A stretch of 64,000 nucleotides of DNA, taken from contig RPFO01002324.1 of NCBI GenBank assembly GCA_009746045.1, positions 126,001 through 190,000 of the forward strand. The letters are read 5' to 3'. The notes below the pieces were generated by a model. That model was not told the origin of the DNA. It saw nothing but the letters and a program-made list of their open reading frames with translations, and ran no database searches. Source of the DNA: Mesostigma viride (taxonomy: Eukaryota > Streptophyta > Mesostigmatophyceae > Mesostigmatales > Mesostigmataceae). How positions within the stretch are numbered: the first letter of the stretch is position 1; each line of letters opens with the position of its first letter. Shown piece by piece: positions 9,240-19,912 of this stretch. The position numbers were made by a program, and so were the translations under genes.

Positions 9240-11578
9240 GCCATCAGTCTGGTAAGTGCCATGCACGAGAGGCCAGCAGAACATCCAGGTACGCCTGGTA
9301 GTGGGCCACATCATCGGCATTGTCATGCCTATCTACATACAGTGAGGAAAACATCGGCCCACACGCCATCAGGAAAAAGGCCCAGAAAGGCCCAGTAATA
9401 CCTATGCTGCGTAAGAATGACCTGGCCACGGGCCCAGTCCAGGAAACCACAGGCAAAGAGGCGTAGGAAAGGCTCTACCGCGATCAAACAGAGAGCCCGC
9501 AGGAGTAGGCGATGGTACCGGATCCGAGGGCGCAAACCCGTCGGGAAGAACAGATCTACCATGCAGGGGCTCCACGTTAGACGGCCACATCCGGATGTGC
9601 CGAACCTCACGGGAGCGCCACCGACGAGTGCACTGTCGCGACCCGAACGTCTCTAGGTAGTCGCTAGCCCGAGGAGGAGGATGGCCACGGGAGTCCAGGC
9701 CCTGGCCCGGGATGGGCGCTGGACGACGGGCATCCCACTCCAGGATGGGCTGCAGGAGAACCGTGCCGTACGTTGTACCCGGCACCGCAGGAAACTCTAC
9801 CGTAAGGGCATCTGAGGCCATAATGCCCAGAGGCGGAGGGTAAGCCCACTGGAAACCACCGTAGGTGTCCAAGTCATTGTGACGCCTAGCCCAGCGATAC
9901 AGAACGCGCCGAACCAGGATCTCGCCCTGGAACACAGGATCAGCTAAAATAACCATATCAAAAGGAGGCCGATCAGTCTCAATGGGTAGGCCACGGTCCC
10001 GCGGCGCCCGACACACCTGGGAAAACCCGTAGGACATGGGCGAAATGGCAAGCTCGGCGGAGGCGCGCGGCAGGTCACACTGTCGGCAGGCGAGCGCAGA
10101 CATACCGTACCCAGGGACGGGCGTGTCGCGCGACTCCGGCGTCGCATGTACCACAGAAGGGGCCCGGTCCCGGTCGCCCTGGGACAACTCCCGGAGGGAA
10201 CCGGCAGCGCGGATGGCGCGATGATCAAGGCCGCTGGTCCGAACAACCGCAGCCAAAGACCGCGAGGCCGAAGGGGCAGGGGCCGAAGCAGGGGTAGGAA
10301 CCGGCACAGACGCAGACGGCGCCGGTACAACAGGAGGTCGCGCCGGACTCGCTGCCGAAGGGGTCGCGACGGACCCGCCACCGCAGCTGGCGCTCCGGTC
10401 TCCGGTGGAGGCGCACCCTCAGGCCACATGTTGAAAATAGGGCCCGTAGGGACAGGCAATCCAGCATAAGACTGGTTACCATCCAAGCTCCAGTCAGGCA
10501 CTGGAATCCTCTGCGGGGGACCACCCTCCCACAGCCTGGGAAGCCCGCCCGTGTCGCCAAAGAAACCCCGCGGTGGCTGCGATGGCGCTGCGGGCGGCCC
10601 GGAAGCGGCGACGGCGGGCGCGGCCGCTGGGGCGGAAGACTCGCGCAAGGGCGCAGGTACGTCGGTCGCAGGCGCAGAGGCAGCCGGAGGCGTAGGAGCC
10701 GCAGCAACAGAGGAAACCGCAGCTACCGAGGGCTCGCACAGCGTAGGCGAAACCGTAGGCGCCGAGGCAACAGAAGGGGTAGGGGGCACAGATGCAACAG
10801 ACACCCCACCTGGCGTGGCTGGAGCATGCGCCTGAGACGCCATGAAGGCCCCGAATGCCGAGGCCAGGGACTGGATCTGGGCCTGCTTCGCAGAAACAGT
10901 CGCCGAGAGGTGGTCAGGCTCGCGATCCAAGCCCAAAGGGGTAGGCTCCACCGACACGCGCCGGGTCGACCGTGGTGAAGACGGGACAGGGGAAGGAGCC
11001 GACACGGAGGAGGAGGACGCTGCAACTGAGGCCGAATACTCTGGCGTGTACTGCGCCTCGACTGGTGCATCCGTAGGGGAAGGGTCGCCAAATGCTACCC
11101 CCGCTGACTGATCCGCGATCTCCATGAACTCGACCGTCCGTAGGAGGTCACAGGGGTGGTCATCTACATATGCCTCGCCCTCGCCCGGAAGCCAAGGGAA
11201 CACCTCCCGTAGGCAGGAACGGCCCACAGGGGTAGACAGGTAGGAAAACACCCGGGGGCACTGAAGGACAGCGGCTATCTGCCCCAAGGCAGGGCAGCGG
11301 GAGCCACATCCTAAAAGACAATGCCCGGCATCGTCGAACCCATGCACGACTAGCTTTGCGGATCATCGGGGTCCGGGCCGAACCACGAGACCCCAAAGAG
11401 GGCAGCCCTGACTAAAGCCGCATGATGAGCCTGGAGGGCAGGCTGAACGGGCCACCCGGATAACTGGAACGTGAAACCCATCGGCCCGGAAGGGCCTCGT
11501 AGTAGAGCTCTGGGTCCGGTGGTGGAGGGGAAGGCGGCAGGCTCTCCGACGGAGGGGTAGGTTCAGCCATGATGGCTG
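9240..11578 (-). pseudogene. Gypsy-1 extra ORF (ORF3) downstream of integrase
   Basis: After the chromodomain ORF the minus strand stays mostly open for ~2.3 kb, in frames that switch several times (Met at about 11570, then 9944-11347, 9402-10307, 9244-9456). The start is Pro-rich (MAEPTPPSESLPPSP). A globular-looking part follows (PRVFSYLSTPVGRSCLREVFPWLPGEGE), then a long Ala/Pro/Ser/Val-rich low-complexity part, then another globular-looking part (a CRQC motif; FQGEILVRRVLYRWARRH; HYQAYLDVLLASRAWHLPD at the end). No transmembrane helix, signal peptide or known domain is apparent, so it is not an obvious envelope. Gypsy-2 also has an extra ORF in this place. Function unknown. Confidence 0.6.
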
Positions 11579-11646
11579 CGGAGGGGAGGGGACAACCAAC
11601 CACCCACCAACAGCAGGAATACGATAAGGGAGGGGCAGGTTGCCAG

Positions 11647-13782
11647 CTAGAGCTGGTGTAGGGTTTTGTAGTCCTGCAACAAGCGGCTACAACCATCTAA
11701 CTCACTCTCCGTGTACCATACTTTATCTACCTCACTACGAGCATACATCCATTTCACCTTATACTGGCGCTGGGTACCGCGGCCCTTTTTAATATCTCTA
11801 TGGGCCACGATACTCTCTACCTCGTCTTCTACCTCACCAGTATCAGGGTTATGCTCTAAAGGGGCAGGAGCTAGTTCTCTACCAGCGAACGTGCTTTGGT
11901 GATAAAGCTTCAGCTGGCTTCTATGGAAGGTGTTAGAATGTGTCTGCCAAGAGGTAGGGATATATATTTTATATAAGAAATTACCTACTCTAGACAACAC
12001 ACGGAAGGGTCCTAAGAAGGCGGGCCTAAGTTTCACTTTAAGTTCTGCTTCGAACTTGTGAGCAAATCGGCCAACACGGGGGCCTTCTACTAAGACTAAA
12101 TCTCCTATATCTATTTCAGGCGCTCTTCTATCTAAGGAGGCACGCAACCTAGCAAGGTACTTGGCCTGAGCCTTTTGGTACCCTGAAATTGCGTGATCAT
12201 GTGCATTTTTCATTTTATCTAGCAAGGCCTGCACACCTTCTACGGTATCCCGGGACACATCGTCCCTGTCCCGTAAAGGACTAGCTAAGAGAGAGGTAGG
12301 AGTAAGAGGCTGTCTACCAGTATCTAGGAAGAAAGGCGTATAGCCATGCGCAGCCTGAGGGCAATTGTTAAGGGAGAACTCTACCAAGCATAGATAATCC
12401 TCCCAATCACTCCCAGAGCCGTTAACATAGTGCCTCAGCGCTTCTTCCACTACCCTATTAAGACGTTCTACTAGATGAGAGGAGGAGGAGTGGTAGGCAG
12501 TACCGAACGTAACCTTGGTACCGATAGCAGCGAAAAACTGCTGCCAAAAGTCAGAGGTAAATAGCTTATCTTTATCACTAATAAACTGCCTACTCAAACC
12601 ATGATATCTATAGACGTTATTAAGGTATAGGCGTGCGCAATCGCGTGCGGTGAGTTCTAAGGGACACGGCACGAGATGACACATACGAGTAAAACGATCT
12701 ACAAAAACAAGGATCTGGGCGTTACCTCTATCATTCTTCCTAAAAGGTCCTACAAAATCCATCATAATGGAGTCCCACGGCATGATGGGATCAGGTAGGG
12801 TCCTAGGTTCTGCTATCTGTCCTACATTGTTGGGTTTCATCTCCTGGCAAGATTGACAGGTTCTAACATACTCATCTACATCCTTTAAAAGGGAAGGCCA
12901 GTAGTAAGAGCGGGCTACTAGGTCCCGTACCCGTTTACCACCCTGATGAGCAGCTAAGTCATGCAACTCAAAGAGCAAGGAGGAGCGACAGATAGGAGGG
13001 ACATACAGGCGCCATTGAGGGGGAGAATCTGCTATCTGCACATATAAAAACCCACCTACAAATTTACAAGGGTGCTTGCCTAATTGTTGGGGATGGGTGG
13101 CAATGGCAGCTAAAGCTTCCGGCTCAGTGGCCGTAAATCTACTAATAAGGCGTTCAAGATCAGAGGTAGGCATCGCTACAGAGGTATCCAGAACAGGTTT
13201 AAAGAGGTCTCCTACCGCCTTGCCAAAGAGAAGGGGAGGTCCTAGAGGGACTATGTTATCATAAGACTTTCCTGACCTAGTCGCTATATGGCTAAGCGGT
13301 ATAGAAATTTTATTTTTCCCCTCCCCCCCCACCGAGACCACAGGAAGGGCCTCACACGGGAGAGAGAGTCCTACGTGAGAAAGGAGATCAGGCATGCGAA
13401 CAGCTGTATGAAAGAGATAGGCATAGGAGTCATCATCAGGTAGTTCACCATAAGGGGTTACACCCATAGTAGTAGGAACTAGAGTAGTATTGAGAACATC
13501 CAAGTCCTCAAAAAAGGAGTAATCTGCGCGACGGGAGAGTGCATCTGGTACTATGTTATCTACACCCTTAACATACTGAAGTTTAAAAGGGGAAAACTGG
13601 GCTAAAAACTCCATCCAGCGCGCTTGACGAGGGGTAAGGTTGGGTTGGGAGAGAAGATGGGTAAGGGGACGGTGATCCGTTTGGATAACTAATCTATAAG
13701 GATCTATCTCACAGGGTTCATTCAGGCAAACATCAAATTGGGCACCTTTAAGAAAGTGCTGCCACGCATGGCAGCAATACAT
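11647..13782 (-). CDS. pol: Gypsy-1 RNase H C-terminus, integrase and chromodomain
   Basis: A 711-residue frame. Residues ~1-110 finish RNase H (QTDHRPLTHLL; VPDALSRR). The integrase has a zinc domain (ELHDLAAHQ ... CQSCQ) and core residues Asp in MDFVG, Asp in ISDKDKLF and Glu in SHLVERLNR. A GPY/F-like segment follows (FLGPFRVLSRVGNFLYKIYI), and the C-terminus (VESIVAHRDIKKGRG ... YKVKWMYARSEVDKVWYTESEL) is a chromodomain, which in chromoviruses directs integration to chromatin marks. All catalytic residues are present. The upstream RT frame (13748-14887) overlaps in another phase, so a frameshift near 13785 separates them; this could be mutation or sequencing error. Confidence 0.93.
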   Translation of the reverse strand: MYCCHAWQHFLKGAQFDVCLNEPCEIDPYRLVIQTDHRPLTHLLSQPNLTPRQARWMEFLAQFSPFKLQYVKGVDNIVPDALSRRADYSFFEDLDVLNTTLVPTTMGVTPYGELPDDDSYAYLFHTAVRMPDLLSHVGLSLPCEALPVVSVGGEGKNKISIPLSHIATRSGKSYDNIVPLGPPLLFGKAVGDLFKPVLDTSVAMPTSDLERLISRFTATEPEALAAIATHPQQLGKHPCKFVGGFLYVQIADSPPQWRLYVPPICRSSLLFELHDLAAHQGGKRVRDLVARSYYWPSLLKDVDEYVRTCQSCQEMKPNNVGQIAEPRTLPDPIMPWDSIMMDFVGPFRKNDRGNAQILVFVDRFTRMCHLVPCPLELTARDCARLYLNNVYRYHGLSRQFISDKDKLFTSDFWQQFFAAIGTKVTFGTAYHSSSSHLVERLNRVVEEALRHYVNGSGSDWEDYLCLVEFSLNNCPQAAHGYTPFFLDTGRQPLTPTSLLASPLRDRDDVSRDTVEGVQALLDKMKNAHDHAISGYQKAQAKYLARLRASLDRRAPEIDIGDLVLVEGPRVGRFAHKFEAELKVKLRPAFLGPFRVLSRVGNFLYKIYIPTSWQTHSNTFHRSQLKLYHQSTFAGRELAPAPLEHNPDTGEVEDEVESIVAHRDIKKGRGTQRQYKVKWMYARSEVDKVWYTESELDGCSRLLQDYKTLHQL

Positions 13783-14960
13783 ACACCACCGCTAAGAGTT
13801 CCTGCTGGTGTACGGGATAGTTACGCTCCGCAGGAAGCATTGTCCTAGAGATATACTCAATTGGCTGTAAGCCCTGACCCTGATCCTGGAGAAGGACGCC
13901 CCCTATAGCTACCTTACTAGCGTCTGTAGCTACCACAAAGGGTTTAGTAGTATCGGGTAGGATGAGTACGGGAGGAGAGAGAAGTAGGGATTTTAGACAC
14001 TGAAAAGCCGACTGACACTCACTACTCCAGACAAAGGGGATATCTTTCTTTAATAAATGATTGATAGGGGCTGCTATAGTTGCGAAACGCGGGATAAAAC
14101 GCCTATAGTAAGAGGCAATCCCTAGGAAACTACGTACACCTTTAACGTCGGTAGGGGTAGGCCATTCCTGAATTGACTTAGTTTTATCCGGGTCGGTAGC
14201 GACCCCGGCATCTGACAAAACGTGTCCTAAAAATGGTACACTCCTACCAGAACGAACTTTAGCACGGCGAGCCCACAAAGAATTTTCAGCCATTATTTCC
14301 AAGACTTTCTTTAAATCACGTAGGTGCGTTTCAAAATCAGGGGAGTAAATAAGGATATCATCTAAGTAAGCTTGAGCACAAGAACGATCGTGCTCAGATA
14401 AAGAAACAGAGGAGAAGGAAGGATCCTTTAAATCAGATGACACTTGAGGAAGGTGAGAATTACCCATAACAGGTCTAAGCACTTCATTCATTAACATTTG
14501 AAAAGAGGCAGGAGAGTTACAGAGTCCCATAGCCGCTACTCTAAACTGGTAATGACCAAAAGGGGTAGCAAAGGCGGTTTTATGGCAATCCTCAGGCGCT
14601 ATACGCAGTTGCCAAAAACCATCCGCACAATCCAGTACCGTGAAAAAGGTAGAACCTTTAACCTTATTAAATATATCATCAATACGAGGTAGAGGGTATT
14701 TAGACTTCACAGTAATATTATTTAACTTCCTATAATCAGTAACTAGGCGAAACTTGCCATTTGGCTTAGGAACTAACAGGACACCAGCTGAGTAGGGGGA
14801 GTTACTAGGCTCTATCAACCCTGCTTCTAATAGTGACACTAAAATCTGTTTTAGTTCCTTTAACTCGGTAGGGCCCATTCTATACATCGGAGAGTGCGTA
14901 GGAACTGCACCGTCCTTGATAACTACACGGTGTAAAACAGAACGAGGAGGAGGATAAGAA
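13748..14960 (-). pseudogene. pol: Gypsy-1 reverse transcriptase and start of RNase H
   Basis: Open from the foreign module boundary at 14960; Met at 14887. It has the gypsy RT blocks: YPPPRSV linker, SPYSAGVLLVPKPNGKFRLV, VLDCADGFWQL (motif A), GLCNSPASFQ (motif B) and AYLDDILIYS (YLDD catalytic box). Between motif B and YLDD there is a ~30-residue insertion (NSHLPQVSSDLKDPSF and following) not found in canonical gypsy RTs but shared with Gypsy-2. RNase H begins at VVATDASKVAIGGVLL. The frame is lost at about 13790, inside RNase H. Confidence 0.9.
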
Positions 14961-17249
14961 TTTCTGAGCTATCTGCTCATTTTATAGTTATGTTGCGGCG
15001 GGCTCAAAGGGGGCCGATCTGCCGCCTGTAGCGTAGCTCTACCGTACGTCACCTACACCATGTAAGGTGCTTGTTGTTACTTAGGACTAGAGAGAGAAAG
15101 GGACCGGCGGTGCGCCGGTACTAGTGCCTACTGGCAACCGTGCCCGCCCTTGATTGAGGGGGGCGCGGCGCCTTGAGACATGTGCTTTGTTTTCCATTTT
15201 CACACCGTACTTAGAGTGGTGTGGTGAACGTAGGGAGGCCTTTTTGCAGCTCTGTCGACGGCCCATTTTGGGGCGTGTGTGCACTGCTATGGCGGTGCCG
15301 AATGTAAATCACAGCTACCGGCCTCCGAATTATTATTCGGGGGCCTGTTTTATTTAAAGTTATGACGGCTGCGCGACGGGGGTCGGCAGCACCCCAAAAA
15401 TTTGCCATTCGAAGTGCGGGCGGTAGCTGCCAGTGCCAGATTGTGTATTTTTGCTCGCCCGTTGTACTCGCCACCCCGAGCTCGCGGGAGGGGTCTGGAT
15501 AGACGCGGGAGTGACTCTTGATTGGACAACTAAAGCGGGGCAATCGTGGTGCTTGGGTGGCAACAGCTACAGGCGGAGGGGGATTACGCCTCAGGCAAAT
15601 TCGCTGGGTATCGGATGCGCTGGGCCTGGCTAATAAATGTCGATAGTGCATGAGGGCGCTATGCGAGCAGGAAGAAGGCGGAGCCGAGCCCCCAGGCCAG
15701 CACAGGAGCGGGGTGGCTGCAGCCCCAGCGCCAAGGGGGGCAGCACCCTAAACAGCCTAACATTTCCTCGTGCTAATTGAGTCGGCAGCGGCCGGTGGCC
15801 AGGGCGGAATGGCGGGGTCGTTGACGCGTAATTTAAGCGGGGACGAGTTGTTGGGACTGACGGTGCACAGCGGGGAAGGGGAAGGATGTTAGGGCGGGGC
15901 ATGGTGCCAAGGCGAGGGGGGAATTCAAGCCGCAGCGCGGGTTCGGGGGTAATCCGTAAGGAAACCCCCATGGTTTGCGCAGCTTTCCTGAAAAAATTTT
16001 CCCCGCCCAAAGGCGGCGGGCTCCGCTTTGCCTTTGCCGTTTTCACGCGCCCCCCTCGAGGGGGGGGGGTGCGTGTGGAACCCGGCAGTACGGTCCGGCT
16101 TTGTTTTAAGAAAATGCATTATATACCATAATAAAGCTCCACTCCGACGGCTGCGGCTGCGCCAAGGCTCGTGACACCATGGCGATGGTGAGCCTTGGCG
16201 CTAGGAGGTCCGCAGCCATCATTATCACCACGATGGGGGGTAATGGGGCCAGTGGCAGTGGTGGCTCTACCCTCGGGAAATTCCAGCGGCTTTGCCGGTG
16301 GGCTGGTGATGGTGGTTGGGTGAGCTGGAGACGTTCCCAGGTGGCATAAGTCCTAAAGCGGCAGCACTGGGATGCGCCCCTCTAAGAAGGGGAACGCATG
16401 TGGCTCCGCCCTGCGTCCGCCGGGAGACCGTAGCGGCCACACGGGGGCGGGAAGGGGGCATCATCATGCCAACAAGAGCCCAGCATTCCAAGTGGTTGCG
16501 TTCCTACCACCAGGGCTGGAAACGGCCTGGGTGGCCAGAGATGGTGATGTGGGACAAGATTGGACCAAGGGGGCATGTGCTGGGCCCCAGCATGGTGAGC
16601 TGGCCTAACTTGACAATGACTTGTACAATGATTTTGAGGGTGTGGCTAGGCTCAACTGTTAAAGCCTGCACACACTTATTGTAATAAACTTGTTTCTCTG
16701 GTAGGAAGGCACTCCAATGGACCTTAGCTTCAGCACCTATTTTCTGAGCTATCTGCTCATTTTATAGTTATGTTGCGGCGGGCTCAAAGGGGGCCGATCT
16801 GCCGCCTGTAGCGTAGCTCTACCGTACGTCACCTACACCATGTAAGGTGCTTGTTGTTACTTAGGACTAGAGAGAGAAAGGGACCGGCGGTGCGCCGGTA
16901 CTAGTGCCTACTGGCAACCGTGCCCGCCCTTGATTGAGGGGGGCGCGGCGCCTTGAGACATGTGCTTTGTTTTCCATTTTCACACCGTACTTAAGAGTGG
17001 TGTGGTGAACGTAGGGAGGCCTTTTTGCAGCTCCCACCCACCCACCCTCGCTGCTGTTGGGGACAAGATTGGACCAAGGGGGCATGTGCTGGGCCCCAGC
17101 ATGGTGAGCTGGCCTAACTTGACAATGACTTGTTCAATGATTTTGAGGGTGTGGCTAGGCTCAACTGTTAAAGCCTGCACACACTTATTGTAAAAAACTT
17201 GTTTCTCTGGTAGGAAGGCACTCCAATGGACCTTAGCTTCAGCACCTAT
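14961..17249. repeat. Foreign tandem module inside Gypsy-1 (two unequal units)
   Basis: Two head-to-tail units interrupt Gypsy-1 between protease and RT. Unit 1 is 14961-16740, unit 2 is 16741-17249. Both begin TTTCTGAGCTATC with the same ~290 bp and end with the same ~190 bp (from GGGACAAGATTGG to CAGCACCTAT). Unit 1 has ~1.28 kb more in the middle, where unit 2 has only a CCCA-rich junction. No coding domain is visible. The protease frame meets a TAG at the right junction. I cannot see a clear target duplicate. It could be a tandem LTR remnant, a non-autonomous element or a local tandem duplication. Confidence 0.75.
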
Positions 17250-17947
17250 GGAGTCTTTTCTTCAAAAACTTTTGAGGAATCCATCACAGCCATGTATCTT
17301 ACTATTTCATTTTCAGTAAATCCCACCCCTATTGTATCCACTGTGTTTACATCTATATCCACACTATTATTAGTGATAGGTATCTCCTGTACTTCTAACT
17401 GAAGGAACATACATAATAGGTATCCATATTCCTTTAGTTCAGATCGCAATTCATCATTGGACATTAATACTTCAGGTATAGGTCTTACAGGAGGATCAAC
17501 AGGTGTAGGAGGAGTAATATCTACCAAGGATAAATTTTCTAATCTATAATGACGTTCCGGTACCCAGTAAGAGCTATCTGGAAACCAAATGACCATGGTA
17601 TCATAATTAATAGTAATCTTATTATCCTGGTGCCAATCTAATCCTAGTAATACATCAGCGGTAGTGATAGGGCCTATAGTGGCCGTCAGGTTGACAGTAC
17701 GTCCTTGTATGACCAGGGGAAGGGACACCGTACCCGGGGAATGACTGGTGCGACCGTCAGCATAATGGACAGTGACAGTTTTGGTGTGAGGGATAGGGAC
17801 TAGTCCTAAACGCCTAACTAGGGCCTCGCTCACAAAGGAGCTAGCCGCACCGCTATCCACTAACACAGAGACATTCAAAAGTTCATCAGCATGCAAGAAG
17901 GGGTCTACAACAGTATGGGGAACGGTTAAGCCACCATTCAAAAACAT
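17246..17947 (-). CDS. pol: Gypsy-1 retroviral-type aspartic protease
   Basis: A 233-residue frame. The active site is VLVDSGAASSFVS (Asp-Ser-Gly) near residue 30 and the second motif is ADVLLGLDW near residue 98, as in retropepsins that process Gag-Pol. The C-terminal ~100 residues are the linker that would lead into RT, but the frame ends in a TAG at the edge of the inserted module. In an intact element it would be part of a longer pol frame. Confidence 0.88.
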   Translation of the reverse strand: MFLNGGLTVPHTVVDPFLHADELLNVSVLVDSGAASSFVSEALVRRLGLVPIPHTKTVTVHYADGRTSHSPGTVSLPLVIQGRTVNLTATIGPITTADVLLGLDWHQDNKITINYDTMVIWFPDSSYWVPERHYRLENLSLVDITPPTPVDPPVRPIPEVLMSNDELRSELKEYGYLLCMFLQLEVQEIPITNNSVDIDVNTVDTIGVGFTENEIVRYMAVMDSSKVFEEKTP

Positions 17948-18053
17948 AAGAGGACGGACACGTAGTGGTAGGGATGATTCAGCTCCTACAGAGGTTATAA
18001 AAACAGGCAGGCAAAAATTATTATCTGGGGTACTATCTAAGGACCTGTCCAGG

Positions 18054-19439
18054 TTACCCCCGGCTGACAGGCCTACTGTTCCCCCTCCCCCCCAAATCCA
18101 TAGGAACTAACCCCGAAGAAGACCCTGGCGAAAAAGCCACTGCTGGAGGGTCACGAGGGAGCGAAGAGGGTGCAGGAGCCTGATTATCATAGGGGAACCC
18201 TGAGGGTCCTGTCTGCACAGCATTCAGCCTACTAGGGGTAGCTGAGGGAATGCGTCCTGGAGTGGGACGAATAGGAGCACGCTGAGGGGTACGAGGAGGG
18301 CGAGCGTCGGGATGAGGGGGAGCACCCGAAAGGAACTTGGGGCACTCACGTTTAAGATGACCTACTTCCTTACAATGATAGCATGTGATATGAGAGACAT
18401 CCAGAGCTGAAAGGTCAGTAACGCAAATATCTAATTCTTCTACATAGGAGTTCTCCTCCTCAGGGGTAAGGCTAATATTATTAATACGGGAACGGGTAGG
18501 AAGAGAAGGAGTGGTGAAGAAATCTGCTACGCGTAAGAGATGCTGACGCACATGCTTGAGGGGTAGATCAGTAAAACGGTAGGCAGAGAACTGGCGCTTC
18601 ACCTCACGTAATAAGGGACTACTGAGGCCTTGTAGGAAACGAGCACGTACTTCTGCGCCCGACAAATCCCTAATTCGTACCATCTGTGCATCAAATTCTT
18701 TCATGTACGATTTAGTACCCTGCTGCAAAGTACCAAAGGCTAATCTATCCTGCCAATCTGCATCAGGAGGGACTAAATGGTTCTCTAAACGCTTAAACAA
18801 TTCTGCTACTGAGTTAGGGTAGGCATGAGAGGCCAAAGACTCACACTGGATGAGGTTAGCAAGCTCAGGAGTAATACAGGTAGTAAGATAGTGAGGGACT
18901 AGTACAGCATCAGAGAGACGCCATCTATTATGATTTTGCCACGACTCTGTATTCTGGGTAAGCAACATAATAAAAGTGAAAAACTGTTGATGGGTAGACT
19001 TAACATCCAACTTGGGTAGGTTAGCAAAGAGGGGAAGAGCAGGGGGCTTAGGGGGATTAGAAGGGTCCGATTTACCCATGGGACCACTGTCTTCCACTGC
19101 TACATACGAGGGATAGAAAGAAGGAAGAGGAAAGGTTTTGGATAGGGGTCTAGACGGGGCCACCGTTTCAGGATGGTGCCCATAGGAGAAGGGAACAGTA
19201 TATTGCTCACGAAGGGAGGAGTAGGCAAAATGATCATAGTTTCTGTCATCTAGAGGCATGGTGCTGAAATCACTATTAACTTCTAAATCAGCCACACGGG
19301 TAGGGACCTGGGCAGCCTCGTAGGCCGTATCAGGGTAGGACCAAGAAGCAGGGGGATAAACGGGAACTGCACTAGGGCGACCAGAAGGGCCGACAGGGGC
19401 ATAGGTACGACCCGTGTTAAAAGCAGGGATGGAAGGCAC
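18054..19439 (-). CDS. gag: Gypsy-1 gag with CCHC zinc knuckle
   Basis: A 461-residue frame. The central part is capsid-like (PLFANLPKLDVKSTHQQFF; LAFGTLQQGTKSYMKEFDAQM; ARFLQGLSSPLLREVK), followed by the zinc knuckle CYHCKEVGHLKREC (CX2CX4HX4C) near residue 350 and a Pro-rich tail. Gag would form the particle and bind element RNA. The N-terminal Asn/Thr-rich part is in another frame at 19439-19789, so a frameshift near 19450 probably splits one gag ORF. Confidence 0.88.
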   Translation of the reverse strand: MPSIPAFNTGRTYAPVGPSGRPSAVPVYPPASWSYPDTAYEAAQVPTRVADLEVNSDFSTMPLDDRNYDHFAYSSLREQYTVPFSYGHHPETVAPSRPLSKTFPLPSFYPSYVAVEDSGPMGKSDPSNPPKPPALPLFANLPKLDVKSTHQQFFTFIMLLTQNTESWQNHNRWRLSDAVLVPHYLTTCITPELANLIQCESLASHAYPNSVAELFKRLENHLVPPDADWQDRLAFGTLQQGTKSYMKEFDAQMVRIRDLSGAEVRARFLQGLSSPLLREVKRQFSAYRFTDLPLKHVRQHLLRVADFFTTPSLPTRSRINNISLTPEEENSYVEELDICVTDLSALDVSHITCYHCKEVGHLKRECPKFLSGAPPHPDARPPRTPQRAPIRPTPGRIPSATPSRLNAVQTGPSGFPYDNQAPAPSSLPRDPPAVAFSPGSSSGLVPMDLGGRGNSRPVSRG

Positions 19440-19789
19440 AGGGTGGGGAGGAGGCCTAGAAGCATTGTTGCAGGGAGTGAGGACCTAATTGAAGGTTGAG
19501 CCAAGGTTGCAGGAGGGGCAGGGGCCTGGTTCATAGCAAAAGAGGGCTCATCACTAAATCTGACACGTTGTTCAAAGGTAGGTGGGGTAATTGAGGGACG
19601 ACGGCGACCACCAGTAACAGGAGAAGGAGGTGAGGTACGCAGATTACCTTGAGGAGTGAGATGGTGCACCGTTTCCAAGGAGTCCCGTCGGTTACCACGA
19701 GTATTGTTATTGTTATTAGTAGTATTATTGTTAGTAGTAGTAGTATTGGTAGGTATAATAGGCGACATATCTCCACCCACTGGATCCAT
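19283..19789 (-). pseudogene. gag: Gypsy-1 gag N-terminal part (out of frame)
   Basis: A 168-residue frame starting MDPVGGDMSPIIPTN, followed by Thr/Asn runs and a basic Pro-rich part. Its last ~50 residues overlap the 461-residue gag frame in another phase and look like shadow sequence (LLGLLPTLCLPSLLL). I read the first ~115 residues as the real disordered N-terminus of gag. Confidence 0.6.
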
Positions 19790-19912
19790 CTTTAATTAAG
19801 TAAAGGAAAGAAAACAACAAACGTTGCCTTAAGAAAGGAATAGGAATCTAAATGGAAGCAATAAAGGAAAAAGGAAAAATCTTAAATGTCTTAAGCAAAG
19901 AAACAATTAAAA

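Noticed and set aside
9240-11578. Envelope gene of an endogenous retrovirus
   Set aside because: No signal peptide, membrane helix or fusion-peptide-like segment is visible; the position after integrase alone is not enough.
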